In this document: piece by piece, positions 45,896 through 56,858 of the stretch
Position numbering within the stretch: position 1 is the stretch's first letter
Layout: the number at the start of each line of letters is the position of its first letter
DNA from: Miscanthus floridulus
Taxonomy: Eukaryota > Streptophyta > Magnoliopsida > Poales > Poaceae
Length of the DNA: 64,000 nucleotides
NCBI RefSeq assembly: GCF_019320115.1
Contig: NC_089581.1
Span: forward strand, 67,670,166-67,734,165
Direction: 5' to 3'
Program-made: the position numbers and the translations under genes
The notes under the pieces: model-generated
Told to the model about the DNA's origin: nothing
What the model saw: only the letters and a program-made list of their open reading frames with translations
Databases searched by the model: none

Positions 45896-46344
45896 ACAAC
45901 AGAATACAAATAATTTAATAAAACTAATTAAATTAAAGTTAGTCGATGTATTGAGTTCGATCATAGCTTAGATTTGAGCCAGATCGATCACTTTTCAGAA
46001 GGGAACTATGGACTTCAATTTTGCAATAAAAGAACCAAACTTGCGATGAACTTGCACATCCCTACATTGATATGACCCCACAAACTTTCAGTGAACTAAC
46101 CAAACAGCTTCTTCTTCTTCATCGGATCTGTATCAACTGCAATGAATCATGAATGGGGATGACGCAGGGACAGAGAAATAGGGTTGATGTGAGACAAGGC
46201 GCCACGTACCTGGAGGACGAGAACGCCATCGGCCATCGCTGTCCGCCGGCTCAGCGAGGCCGACGTGCGCTCCCGTTCATGGGCTGAGCCAGATTGGCCC
46301 TCGCCTTGTCCCTTGGGACGAGGTGAGCCACCGCGAGTGCCGGG

Positions 46345-46644
46345 AGAGGGGAATCCGGTAGGCGGGAGTTGACCCTCGAGGTGTGGTACTTCGCGACGGT
46401 GCGGGAGATGAAGGAGGCGATCCAGGCGTGGGAGGGCATCCCCGTGGCGTCGCAGCGGCTCTTCCTCGCCGGGCGGGAGGAGGACGACCAGAAGCTCGAC
46501 GATACACGCGACACCGCGCACTATGACATCCTCCAGGGCTCCCGCGTCCTCCTCGTCCTCCTCGACGACGCGCTGCCCTCGCCCTCCCATGCCCCCGCCC
46601 CCGCCGCGACGCGAAGAGAGAGGAGTTTTTCTTCCGGAAGGTGA
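46345..46644 (+). pseudogene. Ubiquitin-like domain fragment
   Basis: From about 46360 the frame reads ELTLEVWYFATVREMKEAIQ, EGIPVASQRLFLAGREEDDQ and DTAHYDILQGSRVLLVLLDD: one ubiquitin-like beta-grasp unit of about 75 residues, with the EGIPVASQRLF block in place of ubiquitin's EGIPPDQQRLI. There is no in-frame ATG directly ahead (the upstream frame is open but lacks a start), and no C-terminal Gly-Gly; a Pro/Ala-rich tail follows. It belongs to the diverse grass ubiquitin-like family and looks like a fragment or a 3' exon with unseen 5' part. Confidence 0.65.
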
Positions 46645-47144
46645 CATGTCTCCCTACGGTTCCTTCCCAAGTCGACCCGCGGCAGCGATGTTCTTCAGTG
46701 GAGGTGCTGCTCCACGGCAAGGGTGAGGGGAAGCGTGGCCGCGGGTCAGCAGCCGTCAGCATGGCGACCTGCGGGTCGGAGATCTGCGGGGTTCCCCTTC
46801 CCTTTCCATCCCTCCACCGAGGCAATGGACGTCCGCGCCCGCGATCGCCGAGGCCTGACCCAGATCCGCCCATCGCCGGTGAGCCAGAGGTGGCTGCGGG
46901 AGCTGGGGAGGTCGCCGAGGCATGTGGCGGCGGCGGAAGTTGAGAGGGCGCGGCTTCTATCGCTCGAGCGGGGAGAAGGATGGAGTGGAGCGCGTGATGC
47001 GGTATCGCACGGATGGGAAGGAGGAGCGACCCCAAAAAAAGCCGCACAAAAAAATTGTCTTACTTTTATTCTTTTTAGTTGTAGGAGAAGAAAGATTAGA
47101 TACAAATACAATAAGATGGGACCATGTAGGCTTTTAGATGTTTG
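46645..47144. other. GC-rich flank of the ubiquitin-like fragment
   Basis: GC-rich to about 47030 with overlapping frames on both strands and no domain; AT-rich afterwards. Confidence 0.4.
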
Positions 47145-47390
47145 ACCCTTGTTTAGTTCCGAATTTTTTTTCCAAAAAGTGCTACAGTACTCATTACATC
47201 GAATCTTGCGATACGTGCATGGAGCATTAAATGTAGACAAAAAAAAACTAATTGCACAGTTTGGTTGAAAATTGCGAGACGAACGTTTTGAGCCTAATTA
47301 GTCCATGATTGAACACTAATTGTCAAATAAAAACAAAAGTGCTACAGTAGCCCAAATTCCAAAATTGAGCCAACTAAACACGCGCTTGGG
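47145..47390. mobile_element. MITE (TTGTTTAGTTCC type)
   Basis: Ends CCCTTGTTTAGTTCCGAA and (right) CAACTAAACACGCGCTTGGG are inverted; the interior has GTGCTACAGTA at both sides (inverted context) and CCTAATTAGTCCA. This is an abundant grass MITE type, about 245 bp, lying downstream of the HSP20-like gene. Confidence 0.75.
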
Positions 47391-47655
47391 TGGTATTCCT
47401 TCAGTGACATGGCAACCAACATTGTGAATGTACACATCAGATCTTGGTGGTTGCTTTTGGCTTCCTGTCATCTTGTGCCATCTTTTAGTGATTTTTGACT
47501 GTACTGATATTTAGAGAGGCTTAGGCCATGTACTCCGTACGGAGTATCTTTGCTCTGCTTATTCACCCGGACGTGTATTTTTCCTTCCAAGTTGTCACTG
47601 TACAGAAACTGAGAAAGAAATTTCTTGATCCGTGAGCAGGCGTTCGCGCCTCGCC
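47391..47655. other. 3' flank of the HSP20-like gene
   Basis: Presumed 3' UTR and terminator region; nothing else recognised. Confidence 0.4.
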
Positions 47656-48313
47656 TCAGTCGTGCCGGTGCCTGCTGACGCCCCTGGCGAGCCGCCGCAG
47701 CGAGTGATGCTCGCCGTCTCGCCGCGCCGCCACCACGCGGCCGACGTTCCAGCCGCCGCCGTGGCCGTGGCCGTGGCCATCGTCGCTGGTCTCGTCCTCT
47801 GATCCCCGCAGCGCGTCCTCGTACACCTCCGCCACCGCTGGCTGCTGCTCGGTGTCGGTGCCCCACCAGGCGGCGCTCTGCCGGCGCGGCACCTGGATGT
47901 AGAGCATGCCCTTGTCGAGTTGGACGGTGATCGCGGCGGCGTCGTCGTTGACGTCGCAGCAGCCTGCGGGGAGGTCGAACCGCTTGGTGAAGTGGCACCA
48001 CTGCCTGCCGCCACCCCCGTCGACGGCGCGCTCGCCGCTGACCTTGAGGCTCCCCGACGGCTCCACCTGAACCTTCAGCTGGTCCTTGCGGAACCCTGAG
48101 GAGATGTATCCATGACGTGACATGGATGGATGCCGCTATCCATAAGTAAACATCGATCTCTGCAGCTGCTAGTGAAAATTGAAAATGATGCGAGTGGCCG
48201 CCCGTAGTACTTGTGACGTCCACCACGAGCGCGTCGAAATCGCGCCCGTGCATCCCCTCGCTGTGCGGGTCGATCTCGGTGAGGATGCGAGGCCGCCGCG
48301 CCGCCGCTTCCAT
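47656..48313 (-). CDS. HSP20 / alpha-crystallin-domain protein, RTM2-like, 180 aa
   Basis: Exon 1 is 48313-48211 and exon 2 is 48095-47656; they join in frame (543 nt) across a 115-bp GT...AG intron. The alpha-crystallin domain spans about 22-110: FDALVVDVT ends exon 1, then FRKDQLKVQVEPSGSLKVSG, CHFTKRFDLPAG and LDKGMLYIQVPR. The last motif is the conserved final strand of the domain. The family binds unfolding proteins; plants also have RTM2-like members with other roles. Residue 35, formed across the splice junction, is Arg where relatives usually have Gly before FRK. The C-terminus (about 120-180) is acidic then Gly/His-rich, with no membrane anchor as in classical RTM2 and no I-x-I tail. 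Heat induction cannot be judged. Confidence 0.9.
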
Positions 48314-48412
48314 TTCTATTTCCTGTGTGCTTTCTTGATCAATCTCCCTGCCCCTGTGCTCCGTGCTCGTCGCTCGCTCCCTGGAATCTGAAACGAGCCT
48401 GTACTGCAGATC

Positions 48413-48423
48413 GGTTATATAGA
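48413..48423 (-). promoter_or_regulatory. TATA box of the HSP20-like gene
   Basis: Minus-strand TCTATATAACC, 100-110 bp upstream of the ATG, giving an expected leader of about 70 nt. Confidence 0.6.
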
Positions 48424-48599
48424 CACGGTTTCGGGCGGAGTGGTAAAAAAAATTGGGAAGTCAGATCCAAGCTATTAGAAAGAGATGAAGGAAAGTAAAG
48501 GATACCTGACCCAGGGAGCACGCACATCAGTGGGCCTGCTGGTGGTGTTGGGTAGACTGTCTCCGACAAGAAGACCTAAACACGACACCTATTTCCTAG

Positions 48600-49735
48600 T
48601 TTTAGGTTATGCACAGGAAAAGTTCTCGCAGCCGTAACTCAGACGTCTCCATCAGCTACGCAAAAGCAGAACCCATCCCGAAGCGGACGATGACCGCACG
48701 GCCGAGGACGCCGCCGAGCTACCTACCTTGCCCGCTGCGGCCTCGACGTTCACCCGCGCCACGGCCTCCCACACGGGCGCCTCCACCTGTTCCTTCCGTC
48801 CGCAAGAGATAGAGAGAGAGAAAGCAAGGGGGAGAGAACGAAGCGGAGGGAGAGAGAGAAGCAAGGCGGCGTGCAGACCAGGGAGCCCCGGCGGCCTGCA
48901 ACCGTCTCCCACGAGAGAGAGGCTGCAAGGGGAGAGGGGGGAGGGAGAGCGCTTGGCAGCGCTATTGCCTCGGCGCGGATTGAAGGGAGGGAGAAGCAGG
49001 GGAGCAGGGAGAAGAAGAGGAAGGTGGCGGCGGACCGCACGACGATGTAGAGGCCGACGGCGACCAGGGCGGCGAACCACGCCGGCGGCCCCCGGTCCTC
49101 ATCCCTCCGCACCTCAGCTTTGGATCCGGAGGGCGCGGCTGCGACGACAGCCCCTGGCTTCGGCGGCGGCGAAGGTGGAGCCCGCGGAGCCTCGTCAGCA
49201 CCGGGCGGGCAGGAAGGGGCTGGGCGCCGTGGGACCTCAGATCCGGCCGAGCCCCGGGCGCAGGGTGGCCGCCGCGGTATCAACCAGACCCGGTAGCGGA
49301 GTGGCGTCGGCGGTGCTCGACGCGGTGCTCTGCGGTCAACGGACGGAGGAAAGCGATACGGAGGGAAGAGAAAGAGAGAGGGCGGGCAGAGCGAGAGGGA
49401 AGAGGGAGCAAAGGCGAGTGAGCAGGGCGGCAGTTCACGGTGAGCTCGGGCTTTGGCTAGGGGGCGGCGGAGGTGTGGGGTCGGCAGCGGTGCTCGGCGT
49501 GAGAGGGAGGGAGTGGAGCGGGGAAGCAGGGCAGGGGCGGCAGCGGTGCTTGCTGCGGCCCGGCGGAGCAAGGCGAGGGCGGCGGACGGCATCTTCCGTT
49601 CCTGGTTGTCCGCGCGCAGCAACAAGAGAGAAGGGGCAGAGGGCACGGCACTCCGACGGCTTCAAGCTCTGGCAGTGGTCCGGCTTCTCCATCGCGTGCC
49701 GCCGCGGCCACCATCGGAGATTTGAGTAGCGAGGA
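48600..49735. other. GC-rich segment, gene status unclear
   Basis: Overlapping long frames on both strands and purine-rich low complexity (48805-48960). On the minus strand a hydrophobic segment (WFAALVAVGLYIVV, near 49040-49090) resembles one membrane helix, and a short exon-like piece (VWEAVARVNVEAAAGK then GTAGGT) ends near 48728. These could be exons of an unrecognised gene or captured fragments; no family was recognised. Confidence 0.35.
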
Positions 49736-51035
49736 GAGAGGCGACGTTTTTTTGTGTTTCGCTTGGGCTTGTCGGCAAAATGCGTCGTGCGAATGGGTCA
49801 TCCGTTGGAGCCGTGATTTGATAGGCAAAAACACTGTACAAGACTTATTTTTGGGTTTGGGTACTCCGTTGGAGTTAGTCTTATTTTTGGGATCTCGCGC
49901 ATGCATAATGCATTGCTTCTCTGTAGTGTGCACCAGGAATTTGCTTCACCCGGAAGCTGATGCATATTCATATCTTCGTTGAAATAATTTCCAGTTTTCT
50001 ATCATCACCTACTCAATTCCTAAATGTATAGTGTTTTTTAGCTTTGTCATAACTCAATCGTCATATTTGTTTGGGCTGGTTTGGCTTATAAGCCATGGCT
50101 GAAAGTACTATTGGCTGGTTTTGTATAAGAGAAAAATATTATTCGTTGACTGATAAGTCATGACTTATAAGCCAGATACGAGCAAGCGAATAGGCTGAAT
50201 ATCTTCAAGTTTGAACTGATATACTATAAAAAATCAAAGCACATTATATATTAACCCCCTACATTCTAAGTTATAAGCCGCTTTGTTTCTTTAGATACAT
50301 AGCTTTTGCTATACACCTAGATATACATTATGTTCGTATATACTGTAAAAACTCTAGAAAACACAAAACAACTTACGGTTTAAAATGAAGGGAGTAGAAC
50401 AAAGAGAGTAAGGATGTGTTTGGTTAAATAGCCATGCAGAGGTGCTAGCGACACAGTTTTTTCTAGGCCATCAGATTCAGTCGTCCAATGGCTAGAATTG
50501 CTGCATGGCGGCTGACCTGTCTACCATGTGCCAAACCAAACATGTCCTAAAAGAAAAGTTTGGAGCAGAGGGAGCAAAGATTCTAGAAGGTACCATGATA
50601 AGTTGATAGCACATTAACATTATTATGCAATGCATCAAACAAAAATAAGTTGAAAAGTGAATCATTTGAATTTTATCTATTTTAACCCCTAAATTATGAC
50701 ATTTCTCGGTTTAGTTCTAAGATCCTTGACAAGTTATCATCAATTGTGCCTGTTTGGAAAAAGAATAAGAAGGCCAATTAATAATAAAAAAAGATTATAT
50801 GTGATGGTTGGATTAACCCATCTTACCTATTAGATTCATAGATTTTGACTCTACCGATCCATTCTCGACTTTGAGACCACCTCTCATGGTCCATAACCTT
50901 GATTTCATGGGCTAGACCGACTGCCTAATAGATCGATCCAGCCTATTTCCATCTTAAGGAACTGATAAGTGAGGATATAAATAAAATTTACCATAAAATG
51001 GCAATGTAACTATAATATAGCATGCAACACCAAGT
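49736..51035. other. Intergenic AT-rich DNA with one MITE-like copy
   Basis: At about 50070-50205, GGCTTATAAGCC and CTTATAAGCC lie inverted, typical of a grass MITE. Otherwise no gene or repeat was recognised. Confidence 0.5.
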
Positions 51036-51043
51036 GAAATTCA

Positions 51044-51888
51044 TAGGGCATGGATCCGGCTGTCTAAACATCCAAAAGATCTGATATTCGTATCTATTTT
51101 AGCATTAATATGGATATTTGTATTTGTATTCGTATTCAATTTTAACATGATGTTCAATGGATGTATTTGAATCTGTTTTTAATGATCCTCTCTATCCAAT
51201 TTCAGATCTGTATTTGAAAAAGTGTGAAATATTTGACATTATCTATATCTATAGAGAACAAAGTACCATGTCAAACTTATATTTATGACTAATTAACCAT
51301 GTAAATGATAATTATTTTAACAGAACTCAATTAAACTATTTAAAATTTATTTATATGGCTAATCATAAAGGTTAATTTTAATTTGTGATAATTTTAAACT
51401 ATGAACACTTATATTTATAACTTTAATATTATAATTAATGATATGTAAAGGTTAAGTTTAGTTAACTTTGATATGACTAATCATATTAATTTTAAGCACT
51501 TTAATTTATTTATATAATTACAAATCATATATATTTAAATTTATTTATAGATAAATATTTATATGTGTTGAAATATTTATCTCTACTTTTATTGTTTTTA
51601 TATATTTCATTATCAAAATATTTATTAATATATATGTCATTTTGGGAGGTATCATTATCTATATGTATTATAACATAATATTTTAAATTTTTACATGATT
51701 TTATATGTACTATAGATGAGCAAATCTATATGTTATCTTTAAAATCAAGTACATACCCGAATGCGAATCCGAATTTAAGATACCATTTTGTATATCTGAT
51801 AATATTTGTATATGTGTTTGGATTCGAATTAAAATATAATAATAGTGCTATCCGGATAAAATGACATATGAATCGGAATCCATCCCTA
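51044..51888. mobile_element. Non-autonomous hAT element, 845 bp
   Basis: Left end TAGGGCATGGATCC and inverted right end TAGGGATGGATTCC; flanked by GAAATTCA (51036-51043) and GAAATTCG (51889-51896), an 8-bp duplication with one change. The interior is AT-rich with repeated TTTGTATTCGTATTC-like words and no transposase. Confidence 0.82.
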
Positions 51889-51940
51889 GAAATTCGTGTG
51901 CCCTTGCAGCATTCATGGGAGTTTGTAACTAAGCCTTTAA

Positions 51941-52044
51941 CCCTGTTCACTTGAACTTATCAACCGTACATTTTTAGCAAAATAACGGTGTTTTTCTCTC
52001 ACAACAAATCAACATCAACCGTTTTTCCAGCCAGTCGAACAGGG
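51941..52044. mobile_element. Small MITE, second copy of the 42220 family
   Basis: CCCTGTTC...GAACAGGG ends; shares TTTTTCTCTCACAACAAATCA with 42220-42325. Confidence 0.65.
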
Positions 52045-52384
52045 CTACCAAGTAGCTGTATGTGTCATCATTTTTTCATTCAAGAGGCAACATCAAAGAA
52101 ATCCTTTTCTTCACTCAATATTTAAGAAATAAATTAAATTAAACTCACACGCATCCACTACCAGAAACAGTAGAATTGCCGAGTGCCTGAGGGTTTGCTG
52201 AGTGCATTCCATCGAGTACTCGACAAAGATCCTATTTACCGAGTGTTTTGAATGAAACACTCGGCAAACAAATAGCACTCGGTAAAACCCACCTTTGTCG
52301 AGTGCTTAAAAGAAAACACTCGGTAAACTATAACGAAACACTCAACAAACCTGGACACTTGGCAAAGTACTGGCACATGCGCTG

Positions 52385-52826
52385 GGCAATAAGATGCACA
52401 AACTTCCCAAAGTCTTGCGGCAATAAGATACATCTTTATCTTGTAAGACCAATCGGTGTATCTTGTTCCATCAAAGTGAGGTGGCTTGCCAATGTTGATG
52501 GACGGAGTATGTAGTGTTGAACCTTTTATGAGTTGTCCATAGTCAAAACTCATGTTTGAATATATTTCCTTTCCATGAGTATGCTCACCGGCTCTAATAT
52601 CACTAGCAGCATCTTTGTTTGCTTCATTCTTGTCACTTGTTGTATCATTCTTGCCACTTATTGCATCATCAACCTTCTTGCTCAATTCTTCCTTCATCTT
52701 GCTCATCTCATCTTGCATCTTCTTCATTTCATCTTGAAAGAACTTGACTTGAGCAGTCATCAACTCTTTAGCTATTTTCTTGGCCATCTCGGTGGCAACG
52801 GTTTGCATCTTGTCGGACTCCGACAT
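52385..52826 (-). pseudogene. SIRE-type gag, N-terminal part
   Basis: The ATG is at 52826. Residues 1-60 form a Lys/Glu/Met-rich coiled coil; then PPHFDGTRYTDWSYKIKMYL, the copia gag (DUF4219/UBN2-type) entry motif. The frame continues a little into CACTA sequence after the break near 52385 before stopping at 52236. Confidence 0.85.
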
Positions 52827-53759
52827 TGTTTCTTCTTATGCGGTGAAGCGCTAAAAGAAGACCTTGTTCTGATACCAATTGAAAGGATCTAACAATACCT
52901 AGAGGGGGTGAATAAGCATATCTAAAAATTAACTGCAAATGCTAAGTTCAAATTTGTCAGTCAATGTCGGAAGTCCCGACGTTTGGGTCAGAACTCCCGA
53001 CATCATTAGAAGTTCTGGCACAAACATCAGCGGTTCGGACTCCTACGTGAACTACAAAAGCAGTGCCAAATTTAAATTTGTGGATAAATAATCTTACAAC
53101 CCCACTTCCTTGTGGTTTGGTGAAGAGGTTGGGTCACTCCTTTGACGCCGTAATGCCTCCAAACAGTAGATCAAGTCCAAACCCTAAAATAAAGTTCAAG
53201 AGAGAGAGACAAACAAATACAAGTAATCTCTAGCAATCACAACAACAAGCACACGGGACACAAGGATTTATCTCGAGGTTTGGTAACCCCACAAAGGAGC
53301 TCCTACGTCCTCGTTGTTGAGGTGACCACAAAGGTCGGAGTCTATTCCACCTTCTTGCCTCTCTCAAAGCGACCACAAAGGTCACTTGAGCTTTCCACTA
53401 AGAAATGAAAGAGTAATACAAACTTCCCAAGGCTCTTCCACAAGATGGAAGCTCTTGGGCAACGTCTAGCCGGCTAGGGGCAAATCCCCAAGAGTAATAG
53501 ATGCAAAACCAACTGGCTTGACAAAGAAATCAAGTCCTCAAGCTTGCTAAAGTGATTCTCTTACTTAATCCACTCTCCTTTCACTCAAAACCCTAAGGGA
53601 ATCGAAGATTGTAGCAAAGGAGGGAGGAGAGGGGTGCCTTTCTTGCTTGGGAGCTGTTGGGACGAAGTTAGGTCAGCTGTGAATGAGTCCGTAACAGTTA
53701 GAAGTGAAGAGAGGGGTATTTATACTCTAAGTAGAAATCTAACCGGTCAGATCTACGTC

Positions 53760-54180
53760 GGAAGTTCTAACACAGATCTCGGGACTTCCGACCTTTAACA
53801 AAAACACTATTCACATAGGGTTAGAAGCCCGCACGTGCAAGTCAATGTCGGAACTCCTGACAAACGTCGGGACTTTCGACATACGTCGGGACTTCCGACG
53901 TGCATAGTTAGACAACCAGCCAGCACCACTTCAGGTGTCGGGACTCCCGACATGGGTCAGGACTTCCGACGGGTGTAGACAACCGGCCAGCAGAACCACA
54001 GGTGTTGGGACTTCTGACTTGGGTCGGGACTTCCGACTATCGGGAGTTCTAACTCACGTTGGGACTTCTGACGCCCACAGTCACCGCGTAGGCTAAGTGA
54101 CTGGGCGTCAGGACTCCCGGCATGAGTCATGACTTCCGATGGTCGAGAGTTCTGGCTTACGTCGAGACTTTCGACACCAA
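53760..54180 (-). repeat. Palindromic U3 repeats (GTCGGGACTTCCGAC type)
   Basis: About ten imperfect copies of CGGGACTTCCGAC, each near-palindromic, in the LTR upstream of its TATA box. Confidence 0.7.
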
Positions 54181-54660
54181 TAGTCACAGAAAAATATTCT
54201 ATGTGCTCGTGAACTGCTAGAGGGTCTCTCTTTTGATTTTATTTTTATACTTGAGCACTCTATCTTCCTTAGACCAACTAAGTTTGCATCCCTCTTTATA
54301 GTGCGGCGGATCCTAAACTCAAAAACAAAAATAAAACCTTTGGAGAGCGTTTTGAGTTCATCCGCCTTTACAACTTCAAGAATTGTGGGATACCATTTCA
54401 TCTTTATCAACTCTTTGAATCTTTCATGGGACTAATAGCTACGACATATCTCATTAAGATCACATTAGTCCCTAATTTGGATGTCATCAATACACCAAAA
54501 CCCACATAGGGGGCAAATGCACTTTCAGATATGGACACTCAGCATATCTTTACTTTGCCGAGTGCCTAGATCGGGGGCACTCGACATACCTTTCATATGA
54601 CCCCCGGCCACACCCCCTGATGCACACGACACTCATGCACACATGAGCCCACCCACACTC

Positions 54661-56455
54661 ACACACGCTGCCGTCGCCGCCGCCCTAAACCCCCGCCGAT
54701 CTGGACCCCTACTGGCCTCCTCGGGACCCCATCGCCGCCTAGCCCGTCATCGCCCTGTGCCCCGGCCGCCGTTGCCCTCACCCTAGCGCCCGGTGCCCCA
54801 TGTGAAGCCTGCCACCACCCTCCCCCAAACTGCCAATGCCCTAGCAGCCCCCTGTCCCCTACACCGCCCCCTGCCACCGCCAGGGAGCCTGCCGGCACAC
54901 CGTGTGGACCCCACCGCCGCCTAGGGACCCCGTCGCCGCCTCGGGAGCCCACCGCCACCCTCCCCCCAATGGGCGGCGCCCTAGCGGCCCCCTACCCCCT
55001 GCACTGCCCCCTACCATAGGTATTTCTCTCATCACTACAAGCTCTTCGATACTTTGAAAAACTACTCAGCCTACTCTCAACACTCTACTCCTCCCCTCAT
55101 CAAGACTTTTAGAAGCTAGCCTTAGTTGTAATGCACTGCATAGTTGTCTTATCGATGTCTCCCTCCACCGTTCAACCGCAGTAGCAAGGAACGAACCCAC
55201 CAGCTTTCCTCTGGAAAAACAAGAAGCGAAGGAAATGAGCAAAATAAGTAAATCACTATGGTACAATGCTTGCAGCTAGAGTTCAAGTTAGCATTACTAG
55301 AAATAAGGGTTCTGTATTTGCTAAAGAGAACTCAAACCAACATAAAGAAAAGAATGCAGTTAATATCCATCACCTGACTAGAAGTTCTTATTTATCGGAT
55401 TCACGGGACTCAACCAACACGTATACAGGCTTTCCATTCAACTTGTAGAAATCCTACAGGGAAGTTACTAGTACATCATCAGTTAACAAATTTGAATCCT
55501 TTTTCCATAACACCTAGTTCATTTGAAATTTGAAGACATAAAAATGAATGCTTCATTGGAAATTACTAATGTGACCGGTTACTGAAACTATAATAGATTA
55601 ACTGACAAGAAGCAAAATTTGGGGGACTATGTTGCAAATGTCTCAGCTTGATTTCTCCTAGAACCTATAGATCTTCTCTATCCTGAAACCAAGGTACAAA
55701 ATAGAGGTGTATATGTACACATACAAGGCACTCATGGTGTATATGTACACGTACAAGGCACTCAAGTCATGTGGCTATTTTGAGATGCCAATTTTAGATG
55801 ATGTAATCTCACTATTAAGACAATAAATTTTGACCGATGCCTGTGATGTTGTACTATTAACTTGAGCATATTTCCATGCCAATGATTGCCATTTTTTTAA
55901 TGTATTTCCATGCCAATGATTGCCATTTTTTTAATGAACTCGCTATACATTTACTGACCCGATGCATTTGGCTCTCTATTATCTTCAACTTGTAGGTTTT
56001 TGCCACCGCTCCCTGCCTCGCCTTGCCGCCTGGTTCTGCCTTGCCCTCCCGCCACCCCACAACTTGCTGTCATTTTGCAAGGTATAAGATGTGTATGTGG
56101 TTGTCGGCCATTGTGCCGTTTGTTGCCGAGTGTATGTGGTCGTCGGCCATCGTGCCATTTTATTTGTTGTAGGTTTTGGAAACCTCCCTATGTAGGGGAG
56201 GTGTTGCCAAAATTTAGATTTGACACTATTATGTTCCTTTTATTGCAGGAGAGGCTATTGCAACGTCCTCGACTCGTCACTTTGTAGGACAACAAGGTAA
56301 GGCATAAAAGACCCTTCTTTCCGTATCATGTTCGTTTATCACGTAACCTAGCTAGGCGTCTCCCGTTCGAAAGAGATACGGTTGGAAATATGCAAATCTT
56401 TGCATATCTATAACCATATCTGTTTCAAATTATCCATGTTTTTTGGATAGCCCAA
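54661..56455. other. Unassigned region with short tandem duplications
   Basis: 54661-55020 is C-rich and resembles non-coding CACTA interior. Further right are small tandem duplications: GTATATGTACAC(A/G)TACAAGG twice (55709-55768), TATTTCCATGCCAATGATTG twice (about 55867-55937), and a GTGTATGTGGT(T/C)GTCGGCC pair (56090-56165). No gene was recognised. Confidence 0.5.
56365..56427. repeat. Small inverted repeat
   Basis: GAAAGAGATACGGTTGGAAA..TGCAAA pairs with TTTGCATAT..AACCATATCT across a 2-nt loop; about 23 of 28 positions match. Confidence 0.6.
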
Positions 56456-56646
56456 GGATGGGTAGATGTGGTTAGTTTCCATGCTCTACTCCGATCCATG
56501 ATAGAGTTTCGGCAGCATCTCCCTGTTGTTCTCTAGATACACAATCTCCCTTCCAGGACGTGTATTTAGAGAACAACGGGGAGGTGCTGCCGAAATTCTA
56601 TCTTGGATAAGAGTAGAGCATGGAAACTAACCCCATCTACACATCC
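56456..56646. repeat. Long hairpin: two 87-bp arms, 17-nt loop
   Basis: Arm 56456-56542 and arm 56560-56646 are reverse complements with 9 mismatches and no gap (about 90%). Both contain TTTCGGCAGCA(T/C)CTCCC and GTTGTTCTCTA. No coding potential was seen. Confidence 0.88.
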
Positions 56647-56858
56647 TCTGGTGAGATTAGGACCTATCTTCACCTATTAGACAGTATAGGAACATGTAGA
56701 TGCAACATGATTTTTTATATTACTCGCTGATATGCTAGAGGATGGATGACCGTGAGTAGATGTACAGGGCTGCTCTAGTTATACTTCATTGACCGATGAA
56801 TGGATTGACAAGACTGATGCTTTCTTGGAATGGGCATTTGCAAGGGTTAAAGGAGCTT

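Larger units (their letters stand above)
52385..54527 (-). mobile_element. Truncated Ty1/copia SIRE/Maximus-type element (5' LTR plus partial gag)
   Basis: The LTR is 52881-54527 (1647 bp; TGAAAGGATC...GCACTTTCA). Its U5 end abuts a minus-strand PBS TGGTATCAGA (52878-52869). A gag start follows, then the element breaks off near 52385 in CACTA sequence; the rest of gag-pol and the other LTR are missing. A minus-strand TATAAATA sits at 53724-53717 with a repeat block upstream of it. Confidence 0.88.
52156..54660. mobile_element. CACTA (En/Spm-like) element, split by a copia insertion
   Basis: The left terminus CACTACCAGAAACAG at 52156 is followed by direct and inverted copies of GCCGAGTG / CACTCGGCAAA, the usual grass CACTA subterminal repeats, to about 52384. 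The same motifs (TTTGCCGAGTGCC, GGGGGCACTCG) resume at 54528, beyond the copia fragment. The right terminus was not found, so the end given is the last clear motif region. Confidence 0.7.

Noticed and set aside
46190..46235. Minus-strand first exon MADGVLVLQ with GTACGT donor
   Set aside because: The nearest acceptor leads to a stop after a few codons.
46277..47047. 256-aa minus-strand frame
   Set aside because: It is antisense to the recognisable ubiquitin-like unit and has only low-complexity Arg/Pro/Ala sequence.
48728..49729. 333-aa plus-strand open frame and 298-aa minus-strand frame
   Set aside because: Both cover the same GC-rich, purine/pyrimidine-biased DNA, with Arg/Gly/Pro-rich composition and no domain; GC-rich DNA has few stop codons.
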